A stretch of DNA of 64,000 nucleotides, taken from NCBI RefSeq assembly GCF_963678635.1, contig NC_087062.1, positions 80,045,200 to 80,109,199 on the forward strand. Reading direction: 5' to 3'. The notes below the pieces were generated by a model. That model was not told the DNA's origin. It ran no database searches and worked only from the letters and a program-made list of their open reading frames with translations. This DNA comes from Symsagittifera roscoffensis (lineage: Eukaryota > Xenacoelomorpha > Acoela > Convolutidae). The translations under genes were made by a program, and so were the position numbers. This document shows, piece by piece, positions 49,400 to 61,700 of this stretch. How positions within the stretch are numbered: position 1 is the first letter of the stretch; each line of letters opens with the position of its first letter.

Positions 49400-49590
49400 G
49401 CACTAAAAACTTGTGCCACTGAAGCTTACATAAGCGAAACATCAGCCACACGTAAAGTGCAGAATACATGCTTTTAAACTGCCAAGTCTATGCAACAGAA
49501 GTGCTACCAAAGTAAGCACTTTCACTTAAGAGCTGAGCTGAAGAAAAAAGCGTGTTTCCTTGTTTAACACAATGACTGCAAGCATTTTTG
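49400..49590. repeat. Interspersed repeat family B, partial copy
   Basis: Shares ACTGCCAAGTCTATGCAACAG, AAGTAAGCACTTTCACTTA and the following blocks with 51630-51970, 57700-58070 and 61650-61800. The fuller copies end in ATTACACTACGCTCG. Confidence 0.45.
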
Positions 49591-49617
49591 GCAGTATATT
49601 AGCGCAGTTTAAGATGC

Positions 49618-49745
49618 GCGGGCTTTAGCTCAAAGGCCGTGGATTTGAATCCCGCTACAGCATCCTTGCAGCGGTCCCCATGTCCAGACCGTTTTCTGCA
49701 AAATGGATGCTAACAACCCCCCCCCCCCCCCCCCCCCCCCACGGA
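49618..49745 (+). repeat. tRNA-like fragment followed by a 24-nt poly-C run
   Basis: GGGCTTTAGCTCAAAGGC (A-box-like) and GGATTTGAATCCC (B-box-like) are only about 25 bp apart, too close for a tRNA. At 49717-49740 there are 24 consecutive C. Confidence 0.5.
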
Positions 49746-50183
49746 AGGAAGGCCAAGTTTGAACGGTGGAAGTAGGGCCGGGGCTAGAAAAATAATCAAA
49801 AAAAGCAGTTACACGTCATCTCGCACAAAAATGCTGCTGCATTTTCCACAAAATTATACTATGTGCTATGATATTCTGATTTACCGATCTTCTCCTAAAT
49901 CTGCATAAACTAAAATTCTACCTACACAGAAACATATTCCCAGAACTATTTATTAAAGGGAAAATCACTATATAACTAGAAGTAAACGAAATCAATAGGC
50001 GAAGCCAAAACTCACAAATAAAAACAAGAATTTGGCAAAAAGTAGTACTGATAAACTAAAAACAAATGGAAAACAATTCAAAAATTAGCCTGGAAAAGTA
50101 TAAGATTTGCTATACCGGAATAGAATCGCCAAACTGGAGATTATGAGTCTCAGCTTTTCTTATCTTCCGCACGTTCCTAGTCA

Positions 50184-50249
50184 GTAAGCGAACGTAAGCC
50201 ACTACGTAAGCGAACGTAAGCCACTACGTAAGCGAACGTAAGCCACTAC
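50184..50249. repeat. 22-bp tandem repeat, three exact copies
   Basis: GTAAGCGAACGTAAGCC units begin at 50184, 50206 and 50228. Confidence 0.95.
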
Positions 50250-50344
50250 TTGTCAGTAAGCCACCAACAAAGCAAATAGAACAGCTATTATTTGGCCTAA
50301 GCTATGCCACTAAATAAGTAATTTTATTTGAGTGTTGGTTTAAA

Positions 50345-50600
50345 AAAACATAGCCCACAGACAGTTCAAGGAAAGTCAATAAATGCAACGAAACAGAAAA
50401 AAGACTTGTTTCGTGAGCAAAAAATCAGTATCCGAATTTCAAATATGTCCTCTCTTGCTTGATTGATTGAACTTGAAAAAATCAGAAGTCAATCCTCGAA
50501 AAATCAAACTGACGTAACAAAATCTGAGGCTGTTTCCTGAAAAAAATTATCAAGCCCTTTCATAGGAGTCTTCATAAAGCTCATTGACTCTTAAAAAAAA
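50345..50600. repeat. Family A copy (partial)
   Basis: ACAGACAGTTCAAGGAAAGTC to AAGCCCTTTCATAGGAGTCTT; lacks the middle blocks. Confidence 0.55.
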
Positions 50601-50814
50601 GAGATTCATAATAAAAGACTACTAATTAACCTGAGCTCAGCGAAATTCATCATCCACAGAGAAAGGAAAAATATTTCAGAAAACCATATTTGGTTTCCAA
50701 CACAAAAGCGTGGCTGCGCTTCGCAATCACACGCAAAAAAATCTGACATCATCGCTGCAGGCCCTTGAAAGGTTGCAAACTGTAGCCACCAATCAAACAG
50801 CTACATTTGCTTAA

Positions 50815-51220
50815 CATAGCCCAAATAACTTTGTTTTCTGAAAAAAAATATTCGAGTTTCGGAGAACACAATGGCCTGAAAGCTCTGAATTTTTAGAAAA
50901 ATTATTGCATTGCATTTTTTGATGAAATTAACCCAATTTGAGAAATTTTTATTTCGCTGGGAAATCTCATAAACAAAATCCATTCTTCAAATTAGATGTC
51001 AATCACGCTTTTCGATTTTTTGTGACTTTTACACTGTCGCTGTTCGATAGTGGAGTTTAACTTCCTTTTAACAAAGAAATAGAACTAAACTTAAAAAAAG
51101 CAAAAATAAATTTTGAGATTTTTCCTTCAAAAAACGGAAGAAAAAATCATTGCGACCTATATAAAAGTCTGAACTATGTTCATCGATTCTAAATAAAAAT
51201 AGCTGACAGACATTTGAAAA
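50815..51220. repeat. Family A copy
   Basis: GCTCTGAATTTTTAGAAAAA, TTTTATTTCGCTGGGAAATC, GCTGTTCGATAGTGG and GACCTATATAAAAGTCTGAA in the same order as the reference copy. Confidence 0.7.
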
Positions 51221-51590
51221 AAGTCAACGAACGCATGTTAACAGAAAAATACTGACTTGTCTTAAGATACAATCTCAACTTTCGAATTTCCAAGAAAACA
51301 GATGGTCCTCAGCTCTTTGAACTTCTCAAACAATTTATGATTAACATTTTTGATAAAATTAACCCAATTTGAGAAATCGGGTTCAAGACGTATAACTTTT
51401 ACTTCGCTGGGAAAACTGATAATTAATTTCCATTTTTGAAATCAGAAGTCGATCTCATTTTTCAGGACCTTTACACTTTTGCTGTTCGATAGAAGAGTTT
51501 GCCTTCCTTTTAACAATGGATATGCACTGAACTTAAAAAACAACAAACCAAACCGCGAAAAATCAAAACTCTAATTAAATTCCATTTTGT
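51205..51590. repeat. Family A copy
   Basis: ACAGACATTTGAAAAAAGTC through GCTGTTCGATAGAAGAG and AACCGCGAAAAATCAAA. Confidence 0.7.
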
Positions 51591-51629
51591 CAATTGTGGA
51601 GTTTTTTAATTGATCTGTTCGATAGCTAC

Positions 51630-51970
51630 CGCAGACAACCGATTCAAAAAAGCCACCAAAAGTAGCACTTTTATTTGCAACTTAGGTTGAAAAAAGAAAG
51701 CTTCGCAACTGTAAAATGTAAACTTTGTACTGTTGGATGAAAAAATAGCTTTTTTCGGTTCTTTTGATGAATTAAAATTCATCAACTGTTTTAATTCATT
51801 ACTAATCGAATTTCAAAGCACATGCTATGAAACTGCCAAAGCAGCCTGTTTACAAAAAGCCACCAAAAGTCGCGCTAATATTTGCGACTTACGGTGGAAA
51901 ACAAAATAGTCATGTAGTATTACACTACGCTCGGGTTGTGTAATTATTACAAGATTTTGCTAGTGTAACT
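51630..51970. repeat. Family B copy
   Basis: GCCACCAAAAGTAGCAC, CAAAGCACATGCTATGAAAC, GCCACCAAAAGTCGCGC and ATTACACTACGCTCGGG. Two partial units lie head to tail. Confidence 0.6.
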
Positions 51971-52257
51971 CGTCTTTCGGTCCTTCAAGTCAAATGAGCT
52001 TAATGTGTTCTATTACCTGACATTCCGTGAGAAAACAATCGACAGCAGATTAAATTAACTAACTACGATACACATGTATTGCAACTGTTGAAAATATTGT
52101 AAATTGAGTATACTTCAAAAGTTCGCCATTTCAATGGTCTTTTCGCCAGTTTTGCTTTAAGCACTAAAAAACTAAGTTGTGCGAAATTTGTTGGTATATG
52201 AGGGGATAGATGCTACGTCGGACGCAGGATGAACAAACAAGCATAAGTTTTGCCATC

Positions 52258-52713
52258 CTATTGTGAAAATGGCAAATGATCCCACATGACAGTCAGAGTG
52301 AGGACAGAAGCCAGCACTCCATAAAGTGAAGATGAGAGGGAAGATCCGATAAGAGACAAGAGTAGTCCCAAGGGGCTGGCTAGGAGCGCGAAGTGCACAG
52401 ATGCATGTCTGGATAGCAACGGTTCCACAGTTCCGTTTCGGAGGATAAAAGAAACCAGAGCCAGACACAAAAAGCAGCAGGGTAATAGGAGTATCTCCGT
52501 AGTGAAGCAAAAAGACATCCAACTTGAGGGCGTTGGAGGAAGGATGGTCGGAGACTGGGTTTGACTTAGAATTGGATTTTGCAAAAGGGATACAATAAAC
52601 CCCACTATAGCGTAGCATGCACCCATGTTAGCAAAGGGTAGGCAGCTCTCAGTCTGTCTGCTGAGCCAGCGTTTCACTCCTGGTCTGTAGGTTAGTAACA
52701 ATACACCAGGCAC
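52258..52713 (-). CDS. Polytopic gene, terminal exon of 151 codons
   Basis: Acceptor CGTTTTCAG, phase 0, stop at 52258-52260. Encodes VPGVLLLTYRPGVKRWLS, ACYAIVGFIVSLLQNP, a Pro/Thr/Ser-rich loop and three further helices. A 148-codon frame on the same bases in another phase is a shadow. Confidence 0.8.
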   Translation of the reverse strand: MPGVLLLTYRPGVKRWLSRQTESCLPFANMGACYAIVGFIVSLLQNPILSQTQSPTILPPTPSSWMSFCFTTEILLLPCCFLCLALVSFILRNGTVEPLLSRHASVHFALLASPLGLLLSLIGSSLSSSLYGVLASVLTLTVMWDHLPFSQ

Positions 52714-55700
52714 CTGAAAACGAAACTTTTATCCAAACTATTATATCAACCAAAACATTATTCATCCAATAGGTGTAAATTACTAAAGCTAAGGTCAATA
52801 ACTATTATACCCTGTTGATCAATCAACGATATTAAAATCGATAGCAGTAAAACAAACATAGCATCGTCTCGCCACACATTAGTCAGTTTACCAATACTTT
52901 CAACTCGTACATACCCATAAAGCCACGAGTGCCCTTGGAGTGACCAGGAATCCAAACAGGACAGCGAGTAGAGAGTACATGGCTTCCATTCTCTCCAGGG
53001 CAGCTGGCAATTTGTCATCCACGTACCTAGCCTGTTGAACAAAAAATGACACAAATCGATGAAACTTCATCTATGATTGTAATTTAAGAATTGTAGTTCC
53101 TGCGAATCGCAGAGGAGCTATCAGTAGGCCTTAACAGCCCTGTCGAGGATAGTCCATTTCTATTAACAGTACAAATTTTCTGGTACTTCGGATTCTTCAA
53201 AAATAGTAACAACAAATAAGAAGTATCTTCGAATTTATCAAAAACTCGACTTCAGATTGCAATCTCAAATATATTGCACCGACTTGCAAAAAATCTGAAC
53301 TCGTGATGCGATATTTTGATCTATCGGGCCTTCTACTATCAAATTCTTCGTTACATTCAGAAAACTCCTTGAGAGTAAGTGGCAAGTATTCAAATTAAAA
53401 ATGAGCATAACGTCATAAAAGATGAGATTTTCAAAGACTTACAGCTAGGTTGTGTTGGTAGACTTTGATTGACAATGCAGTTGTTCCAAGATTGATGAAA
53501 GAAACGAGGGCAACGGGTGGAACCGAAATAGGAATCCATGTTTGGTAAACAGACTGGGTCAAATTAAGAGACAGACTCCACTCCAAAATCAGACACATTG
53601 CCAACAGAAACGCAGTGCCAACCATTCTGTAATAGACAAGAAATTTCAAAGGGCCTTCAGAGGAAAAATTCAGAACTTCAGTTCGCAGTAGCTCTACTGA
53701 GTATAATAATTATCATTAAACGGAGCAAAAACAGCATGAAATCTGGATATTATTAGGATTAAATTTGTTTTTGGCACCACGAGGCCAAAACTGGCATAAA
53801 GCTTCGACTTATTTAAATTACGAGCCAAAACATTCGTGGAGCTTGACCGAGCTGACAAACGGTGACTAACATGGAATTGAATGTCTTATTGGTGTGATTG
53901 GGCGGAGTGGTTCGGTCATTGACAGTGCTCATGAACAATACAGTATACGACACATAAGCACTGCAAGTACAGATCACCACGTAAAGAAGAGCATCAACCG
54001 CCAAGTACATCTGAGGCAGGAAAGAAAACGAGGAGACTGTATCCATGTGAGGTATTAGGAGTGCCAAAGGAAATAGGAGTCCGAAGAGGGTTCCTGAGAG
54101 GAGAGATGGCAGGAGGACTCCACGGGTTGTCATCAACTGCGAGGAGGAGAGGATGAAGCAGATACTGAGTATTGCACAGAACAGCAGAGTTCCACACAGA
54201 CAGAATCGCAGTCTAGATAGAACAACAAAAGTTTAGTTTAAAAAGTAATAGTGAAAGTATAGCCAATTTTATCTGTGCGATGCAGCTTTATATTCGTGTT
54301 GTTTTAGCAAATTTTAATTCATAGCCAACTGAAATGATAATAGATAGCCAACAGACAATAGGAAAAAAGTCAGTAAACGCAGGTAAACAAAAAAATACTG
54401 ACTTGTTTTTTTTTAAAAAAAAAAACTCAATTTATGATTTTTTTGAAAAGATGGCCTTAAAGCTCTTTGAATTTCTAGAAAAATTTATGATTTGCTCTTT
54501 TTTTGATAAAAGCAACCCAATTTGAGGGCGCTGTATCAAAAAGTAAAATTTTCATTTCGCTGAGAAATATGATAATTGAATTCCATTTTCGAAGTATAAA
54601 GTCAATCACATTTTTCGTGACATTTACTCCTTAGTTGTTCGATAGTGGAGTTTTCCCTCCTTTTTAACAAAAGAAATGAACAGAATTAGAAAAGAAATCA
54701 AAACTCAAACCGCGAAAAAGTACATTTCAGCTTGAACAAATTCATGAAAAACAAAAAAATTATCAGGACCTATATAAATGTCAGAACTACGTTCATCGAC
54801 TCCTAATCAAATATGCGGGCTCGAGTTATCGACCGAATATTTAAATTGCAACATGTCCGCCGAAAGCTGACTAAGTCCACCAGGGCAAAATCTCTCCGGA
54901 TAAAATCCCCCATTCCGAGGTACGAAATTTTGGCACAATGGAGAGGATGGTGTTCTATGAATCGGGGACTTCCTTCCATCCCATCAAGCAGCCCGTCTTA
55001 GTGGAAGCGCATGATTTTTGTCCTGTGGGAAGTTAATTCAACAGAAGTTTCTATCGATTACCAAAATATCATATTTGGGATTCAAGCTCACGCTGAAGAC
55101 ATCATTATTTCCCATTCATTTGTCTTCCTGACTGTTTCACGTGCTTGTCAGTTTTTGCAATTACAGCTCAATCTTATAGAAAGTCAAATGAAAGTTGGAA
55201 TCTCGTTGAAAAGTCATGTCAAAATGGCGTTGCATGTTGAAATGGAAGTCCATTCAAAATGGATTCGATAGAAAAGTTCAAATCATAGTGCATACGATGT
55301 ATACAATTAGATTTCCACGATGAATTAAAATATGAAGGATTTTGTCTTTGAGGTGGAACTTCATCCTATGAGGGATTTTGTCCTGCATATTTCATTCTAG
55401 GGAGACCCATGTCCAGCATACAGTCTCAAAATCAATTCCGAATGATTTTATTTGGCCTTTGAAAAGAATCTGATACATAACAAAAATTAGGTTCAATGTT
55501 CTCACGTGATAAGTTGAGTAGCGATGATGTTGGCTGGTTGTAAGACAGAAAAAAGGATACCACATCCACTAAGAAGGAGAACTAGACCAAATGATAGTCC
55601 ATTGTTCAAGTGAGAAGGGGACAATGGGCTGCTGGTCGCAATGGGGCTCCACATTTGACACACACTTACGGTGCACAAAATCAACAACAACCCTAAAGAA

Positions 55701-58700
55701 ACCAAAACACTTCAAACTCATGACTCGCTTCAAGTAGTGCCAGCAAAATAGAAAAATTTGTTCATTAGGCACCAAAAATTGTCTTTAACTTCAAGGTACC
55801 TAAGGTTGCCTCATGTGAAGGAGGCTGGTAGCCAGTTAGAAATGAATATACTGCAGATGCTACTGTTGTTCCTCCGAGACAGACATGAACAGCCAGAGAA
55901 GCTAGCGTCACAGCCAATTCCTTCCATCCAAATGAGCCCGAATACTCACCCACTATTGAAGATACGGATGCCTGAAAAGGAAAACAATTGAAATGGAATC
56001 TCGGAAACGTAAAACCTGATACCTCAGAATTATACCGCGTTGGTACACAATTTCTCGAGCAATTGTCCAGATGAATTCTGTAATACAGAAGCAAAGCGGA
56101 ATTTCGCAACAAAAACATTATATTACAAGATAGTGTTTAGAAAAAGGCGTAGTCGAAAACTATTTACTCGGAAAAATTGAACAAAAAAAACATTCCTTTG
56201 TCTCAAATGATATTCACAAACAGCCTTAAAAGCATTGAAAATCATTTACCGAGCGGCAACTGAGGCAATAACAAAACTGTTGCTATAGAAACTCATCATT
56301 CCGGACACACAAAAGAAAACCTATTGAAACACACACAAAACATTCTGACTTCAAACCTATGAAGCATAAGGTGACAGATTGAGATAAACATGAGTCGACA
56401 GAGTGAGAATAAAAAAATCAAAAATTTCTGCTAATTTTACAAATTACAGAACATTATTGGTAAAACTATTTCAATCAAGGCTTTGGATAGTAATCTGCTA
56501 AAACAGTGTAACGGGTAAAATAAATTTGAAAAAAAAAACGGAAAATGAGCCGACGGAAGTTGATTTGAAAAATTATTGTATAATGAGCTAAAAATCACAT
56601 TTTTCTTGAATTTCAAGAAATTGAGCATGTCAGCCTTCACGTTTTTTTTTTACAGATTTAGAAGAAAAGTTGTTCATTCGGAAAATTCTAGTTCCCGGTT
56701 TAAAGAACACGATGGACATGGTCTATGTCAAATAGCATGGTCTCTTTCGTAGTTTCAAATCTTTCAAAATAAATACAAAAAAAAACTCAGCTAATGTCAA
56801 CGAACAACAAAAGTACACTAACCCAATTTCTGGACATTACAAACATATCCGTGACAAAATGGAAACCCTTATATGAAATTTTCTGTTGACAAGCAAGGCT
56901 GATGTAAATGACCAAAGAAGGGTGTAGGCGTCAGAACTCACGTAGAACTGTGTAGGCATTAGGACAGGGGACAGCAGAAGACACAAACTTGGTACACTCA
57001 TAGCCACTTTGCCAAAACACAATAGCTGTAATGAAGACTCCGAACTGGAAAGCGCAGATGTTGCCGACAGGGAGAGCAGATGCAAGCAGAGGGAGACTAG
57101 GAGACAGAAGAGTGGCACGTAGATCACTCTGGGCAGATAGAGACAGGGCGAATCCGGGTGATCTGAGTTTTTCTGAGACCGGAACAATCTGCAACAAGAT
57201 TCAGGGTCATCAAAATTCAAAAATGATTTAACAATTTGCGGTACAGGTATGATAATTGCGTCCCAGGAAACAGCAACTATGAAAGATTGGTCCCGCAATT
57301 TTTATGAAAACTTCAACAACACAAGTAAACAAATGCGAACATTGTTTTCGAAGAATTTAAGGCCTGAAATTTTTCCTGCAAGAATCCATCTAAATTAGTA
57401 CCCAATCTGCAAGTGAACTTCTTTTATTTCAAAATTCAAATTGATTACTCGCAAAAATTTGGTCAATCATATGAAACAGGTCAGCAAAAATCAAGAGTTT
57501 GCACAATCCAGCTTCTTTTATTTTACAAACACTAGCAAGAAAAAGACAATAAAACATCTCTAAAAAGTGAAATTATAAAAGAAAAGATGACAATAAGCCT
57601 TGAAAATTAAAACTTTAGCTTTTGCATGTAAAAAATAGAAAGCATGAAACCAAAATATGTATAAGCTAAGCATTATGTATAAGCTAAAAAAAAGATTTAG
57701 TTGCCCCTTTACGGCTTTTTGATAGCATATGCTTTGAAATTCGATTAATAAGAAAATTCACCCAGTTGATGCCTTTTTAATTCATCGAATGAACCGAAAA
57801 AAGTAATTTGTTTCAAACAGCACTACAATAATCATAACTCGATTTCAAAAATTTTTCCAGCTCACTAATTCTCGCATTTTTTTGAAATGTATAATTTTTA
57901 CATAATTTGGCTTTATGCTTTCCAATTTATTGTATGCGAAGTTAGTGTGGATGCTTTCAGTTTTTATATTCCAAATTACGACATGCAATATTTGAAACTT
58001 AGGACGGCAAAAAAGAATCGTCGTATATTACACTACTCTCGCTAAAACTCGGAAGTTTAAATATGGTAATAACAAAATGGCTATCAGAAAAATTAGTTTT
58101 TCAACCAAACAAAAACTTCATTGATTTTATCCAGAAAACATACATGTGAATTTCCTTCTATATTGATGCTAGAAAGATTCTTTGGATATAAACGAACATC
58201 TCGATATGTGTATAAGGACTCACGTGTTGATGAGCAGAGCTAGTGTGAGGGTAATTAGATGAGCCACTAGATAGTTGATGATGCCTGAGAGGACAAGGAA
58301 GTGACAGTACTGCACCCAGACCAGCGCCACTCCCACGATTGGCACACAGGTCGCAACTCTACATTTAAAACGCCAAACAAATCAATTACTCAAACCAAAA
58401 AACGAATGAACTGTTTCATCTAAGAACAAAAAAGGCACCACTTTTGGAATCGATACTCTAGCGTTTTCTCGAGGGAACGGGGTGTATTTTGAACACAGAA
58501 GCAGAGCAGAGCTTCGCCCCAATTGCGATACAAAAAGGAATAGCTATAATCACGGACGAATAAAACGACAAATTTAAAATATGAAATAAAAATATTTTAA
58601 AATTGCTGAAAAAAAATCCAAAAACGTTCGAAGGTTTTTTCAGGCACCATTAAAAATTCTTCTAAGAGTATTCGAAATGTAAGAAAAAAGCCGAATTTCA

Positions 58701-61700
58701 AAAAAAAAGTCGTTCTGTGGGAACTAAGCCGACATGAAAACCACACGAACGATGGTCTTAAAAACTTTAGTCTGCTTAAAAAACATGTCCAGACTTTGTG
58801 GTCTCAAGCACGGTTGCAATCACTACAGTAAATGCGCAGAAGGATCCTTGAATTTGGATTTTTGATTATTGTTCTAAACGAAATAGGCTAGATAGCAACT
58901 ACCAAAAAGCTTGAAAAGGCCAAAAAATATTCAAAAAATAGCCAATTGAAGACTAAAAAAGAGTAAGGGGTGCACTAAAAAAAACACTAACATTGTTGAA
59001 AAAATCTTCGAAGAAAAAAATAGATGCCCTTTAAGCTCTTTGATTTATAATTGGCGCTTTTTTGATAACATTAACCCAACTTGAGAAAACTGGATCAACA
59101 GGTAAAGTTTTTAATCCGCTGGAAATCTAAAAACTGACTTCCACTTTCGAAACTAGAAATTGCTCTCGAATTTTTGAGCAATTTGCACGTTCGTATTTGT
59201 AGATAGCTATTTACGTCACTTTCAGCAGATGAATTTCTATCAACAGTTTATAACAATTAACCAGTGGTTTTTGAAAAACTCTATTATATTTCTAACTGGA
59301 CATCATTGGATAAAACTAACACATTTTTAAAAAACTGGATAAACATGTAGTTAGCATTCTACTGGAAAACCTATAAATTTAATTCCTTTGTCGATACTAG
59401 AATTTTCTGTTCGATAGTGGAGTTTGCCTTCCTTTTCACAAAGAAAATAACTTAACAAAGAAAAAATCCAGCCAAAAGCACCAAAATCTTTCTCAAAATC
59501 TTACCAACAACACCGAACATTTTAGGGCCACTGTCATTTAACCATTTCCTATCCGTCTTTTCTTCCGAGGCCTGGCTTTTTCATTCAATAATACAATTCT
59601 TGGGTCTTTTCACCTATTCCACCCAAAAATCAATATTTCAACAAAGTGAAATAAGATAAGCAAATAAGCTTCAATTTGATTGGCTAGAATTAACAAATCA
59701 AATTTCAGCACCAATTCAAAATGTTTTGTTCACATTTCAAGTCGACTAATAAATAAGCTAATTTAACCAAAAATATTAATTATTTGAAAAACAATTCATG
59801 TTTGTTTTAAATAACCCGCAGAGTTTTATCGAGACCAGAAAAAAGCTACATGAAACAAATGTCATTTTTAAAATCAAAATTCGGCTAAAAATTAAAAAGA
59901 TCGCATTTGTATTCACCAAACGAATCAGGTCGACCAGTGTTTAGTTCTCTGTATTTATACATTGAGTATTACAAAATTGCAAAATTAAGAAAATTGAGAG
60001 GAATAAGTAAAAATACACCAATTCTTTTCCAATACTAGTGGTTTGCGAGTTCTTTTGCAGATACAAAAAGCTTGCTAAAATTGAGGAGTTACTTACTTGT
60101 GGTTTGGTCTGGTGTTGCTTGCACAGATGGCGATGAAGAGGAGGAGGGAGAGAGCGGAGAGACACACTTGGTGCACAGACTGCACTGGAGACTCAGTCAC
60201 ACTAAACATACACTCACTCAATATACAATAAGATTATTATAATTACATTCGATAAAATTTCATCGGTTACATACAACACTCTCATCCTAGCAAATGTTGT
60301 ACTTGATTAATAAACTGCTAAATGCACCCTTACCTATCGTAGTTGATTTCCACAGCTAGCAGTTGACATAAAGAAGCCACCGTACAAAACAGCGAAACGC
60401 CCACCACAACTCTCTAAACAAATATCAACCAGTTCATAAGCAGCTTGTAAATCTACATCAGTGTTACCTATCAATGAAAAAAATGACAGCTTTCGCCGAA
60501 TCGATCCTACGACCAGGAGATTTAAGTCCCCTGTCCTCGCATCTACGTCACGGGTTCTTGACAATTCACTACTACTGGCCATCAATAAAGCAGCTACACG
60601 TGCTAATAAATTGCCAGTGCAATGCAGCAAAACTAGCACCAAATAAAAACAGTCACAATTTTGCATATAAAAATTTGGAATATAACAAACTAAAGGCATC
60701 CACACTATCTTTGCATGAAAAAATTTGGAAAGTATAAGGTCAAATTATGTATAAATTATGCATTTCAAAAAAAAATTGTGAGATAGAATGAAATGGAAAA
60801 TTTCTAAAATCGAGTTTTTTTATTGTAATGTTTGAAACAAATAGATTTTTTCGGTTCATTTGATGAATTAAACATAGCCAACAGAAAATTGGAAAAGAGT
60901 AAATGAACGCAAGAAAATAGAAAAAAGACTGACTTATTTTGTTGAAAAATGCCCTTAAAGAGCTTTAAATTTCTAGAACAATGTATGATTGCCAATTGAG
61001 TATAATAAAGCTGACTCAATTTGAAAAAAAAAGATTTTGATAAAATTGACCAATTTGAGATCAATATTTAAAACTTTTATTTCGCTTTGAAATTTGAAAA
61101 TTAAATTCCACTTTCAAAACTAGAAGTCGATCACGTTTTCCGTCACCTTTACACTTTTGCTGCTGGATTGTGGAGTTTGCCTTCCTTTTAACAAAGGAAA
61201 TGAACTGAACTTAAAAAGAAATGGAAAACAAACCGTGAAAAAATAAATTTGAGCCCTAACAAATTTTGGTGGAAGTGTGATAGAGGGGTCCCGCTGAAAA
61301 CCAAGTGGGAGGTGTGAGAAAGGTGTCCCAAATGACACTAATTTTAAGCAAATACATTAAATAACTTAATCAACATGCTCCGGTCGGCCGTTTCAAAAAT
61401 TTTTCTGAAGCGTAATTCACCTGCTTTATTTGAGCTAACTTATTTTAAAATTAAGTTGAAATTACCGAAGCAATAAAGTGAAAAGTTTTGAGGCACTTTA
61501 TTTACATTACGGGACCCCGTTAGTTTTTTGGAACCCCTCAATCACACTTTCCCAAATTTTAAAATTTTTCCAGAAAAAATAGAACAAAAAAATCATCGCG
61601 ACCTATAAAGAGTCTGAACACGTTCATCGACTCTTAAAAATGTAACAACTTCGTTAATTTATTAATAATAGAATGTCAAAGCACATGCTATAAATAAAAC

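Larger units (their letters stand above)
45025..52250. other. Repeat-rich region between two convergent genes
   Basis: About 7 kb with no supported gene. It contains satellite-like units (46090-46850), copies of two interspersed repeat families, GC-palindromic repeat copies, tRNA-like SINE heads, a 22-bp tandem repeat and a long poly-C run. Short frames such as 45591-45959 look incidental. Confidence 0.6.

Noticed and set aside
49618-49690. A tRNA gene
   Set aside because: A-box and B-box-like motifs are only about 25 bp apart, and no acceptor or anticodon stem can be formed.
50184-50249. CRISPR-like repeats
   Set aside because: Three direct 22-bp copies abut with no spacers, and the genome is eukaryotic.
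52172-52618. A 148-codon minus-strand frame
   Set aside because: It overlaps the terminal exon of the polytopic gene in a different phase; the phase fixed by the upstream exons selects 52258-52713.
60334-60705. A 123-codon minus-strand frame starting MWMPLVCYIP
   Set aside because: Only 60334-60413, read in another frame, fits the splice sites and phase of the neighbours. The longer frame crosses the acceptor and is not hydrophobic where a helix is expected.
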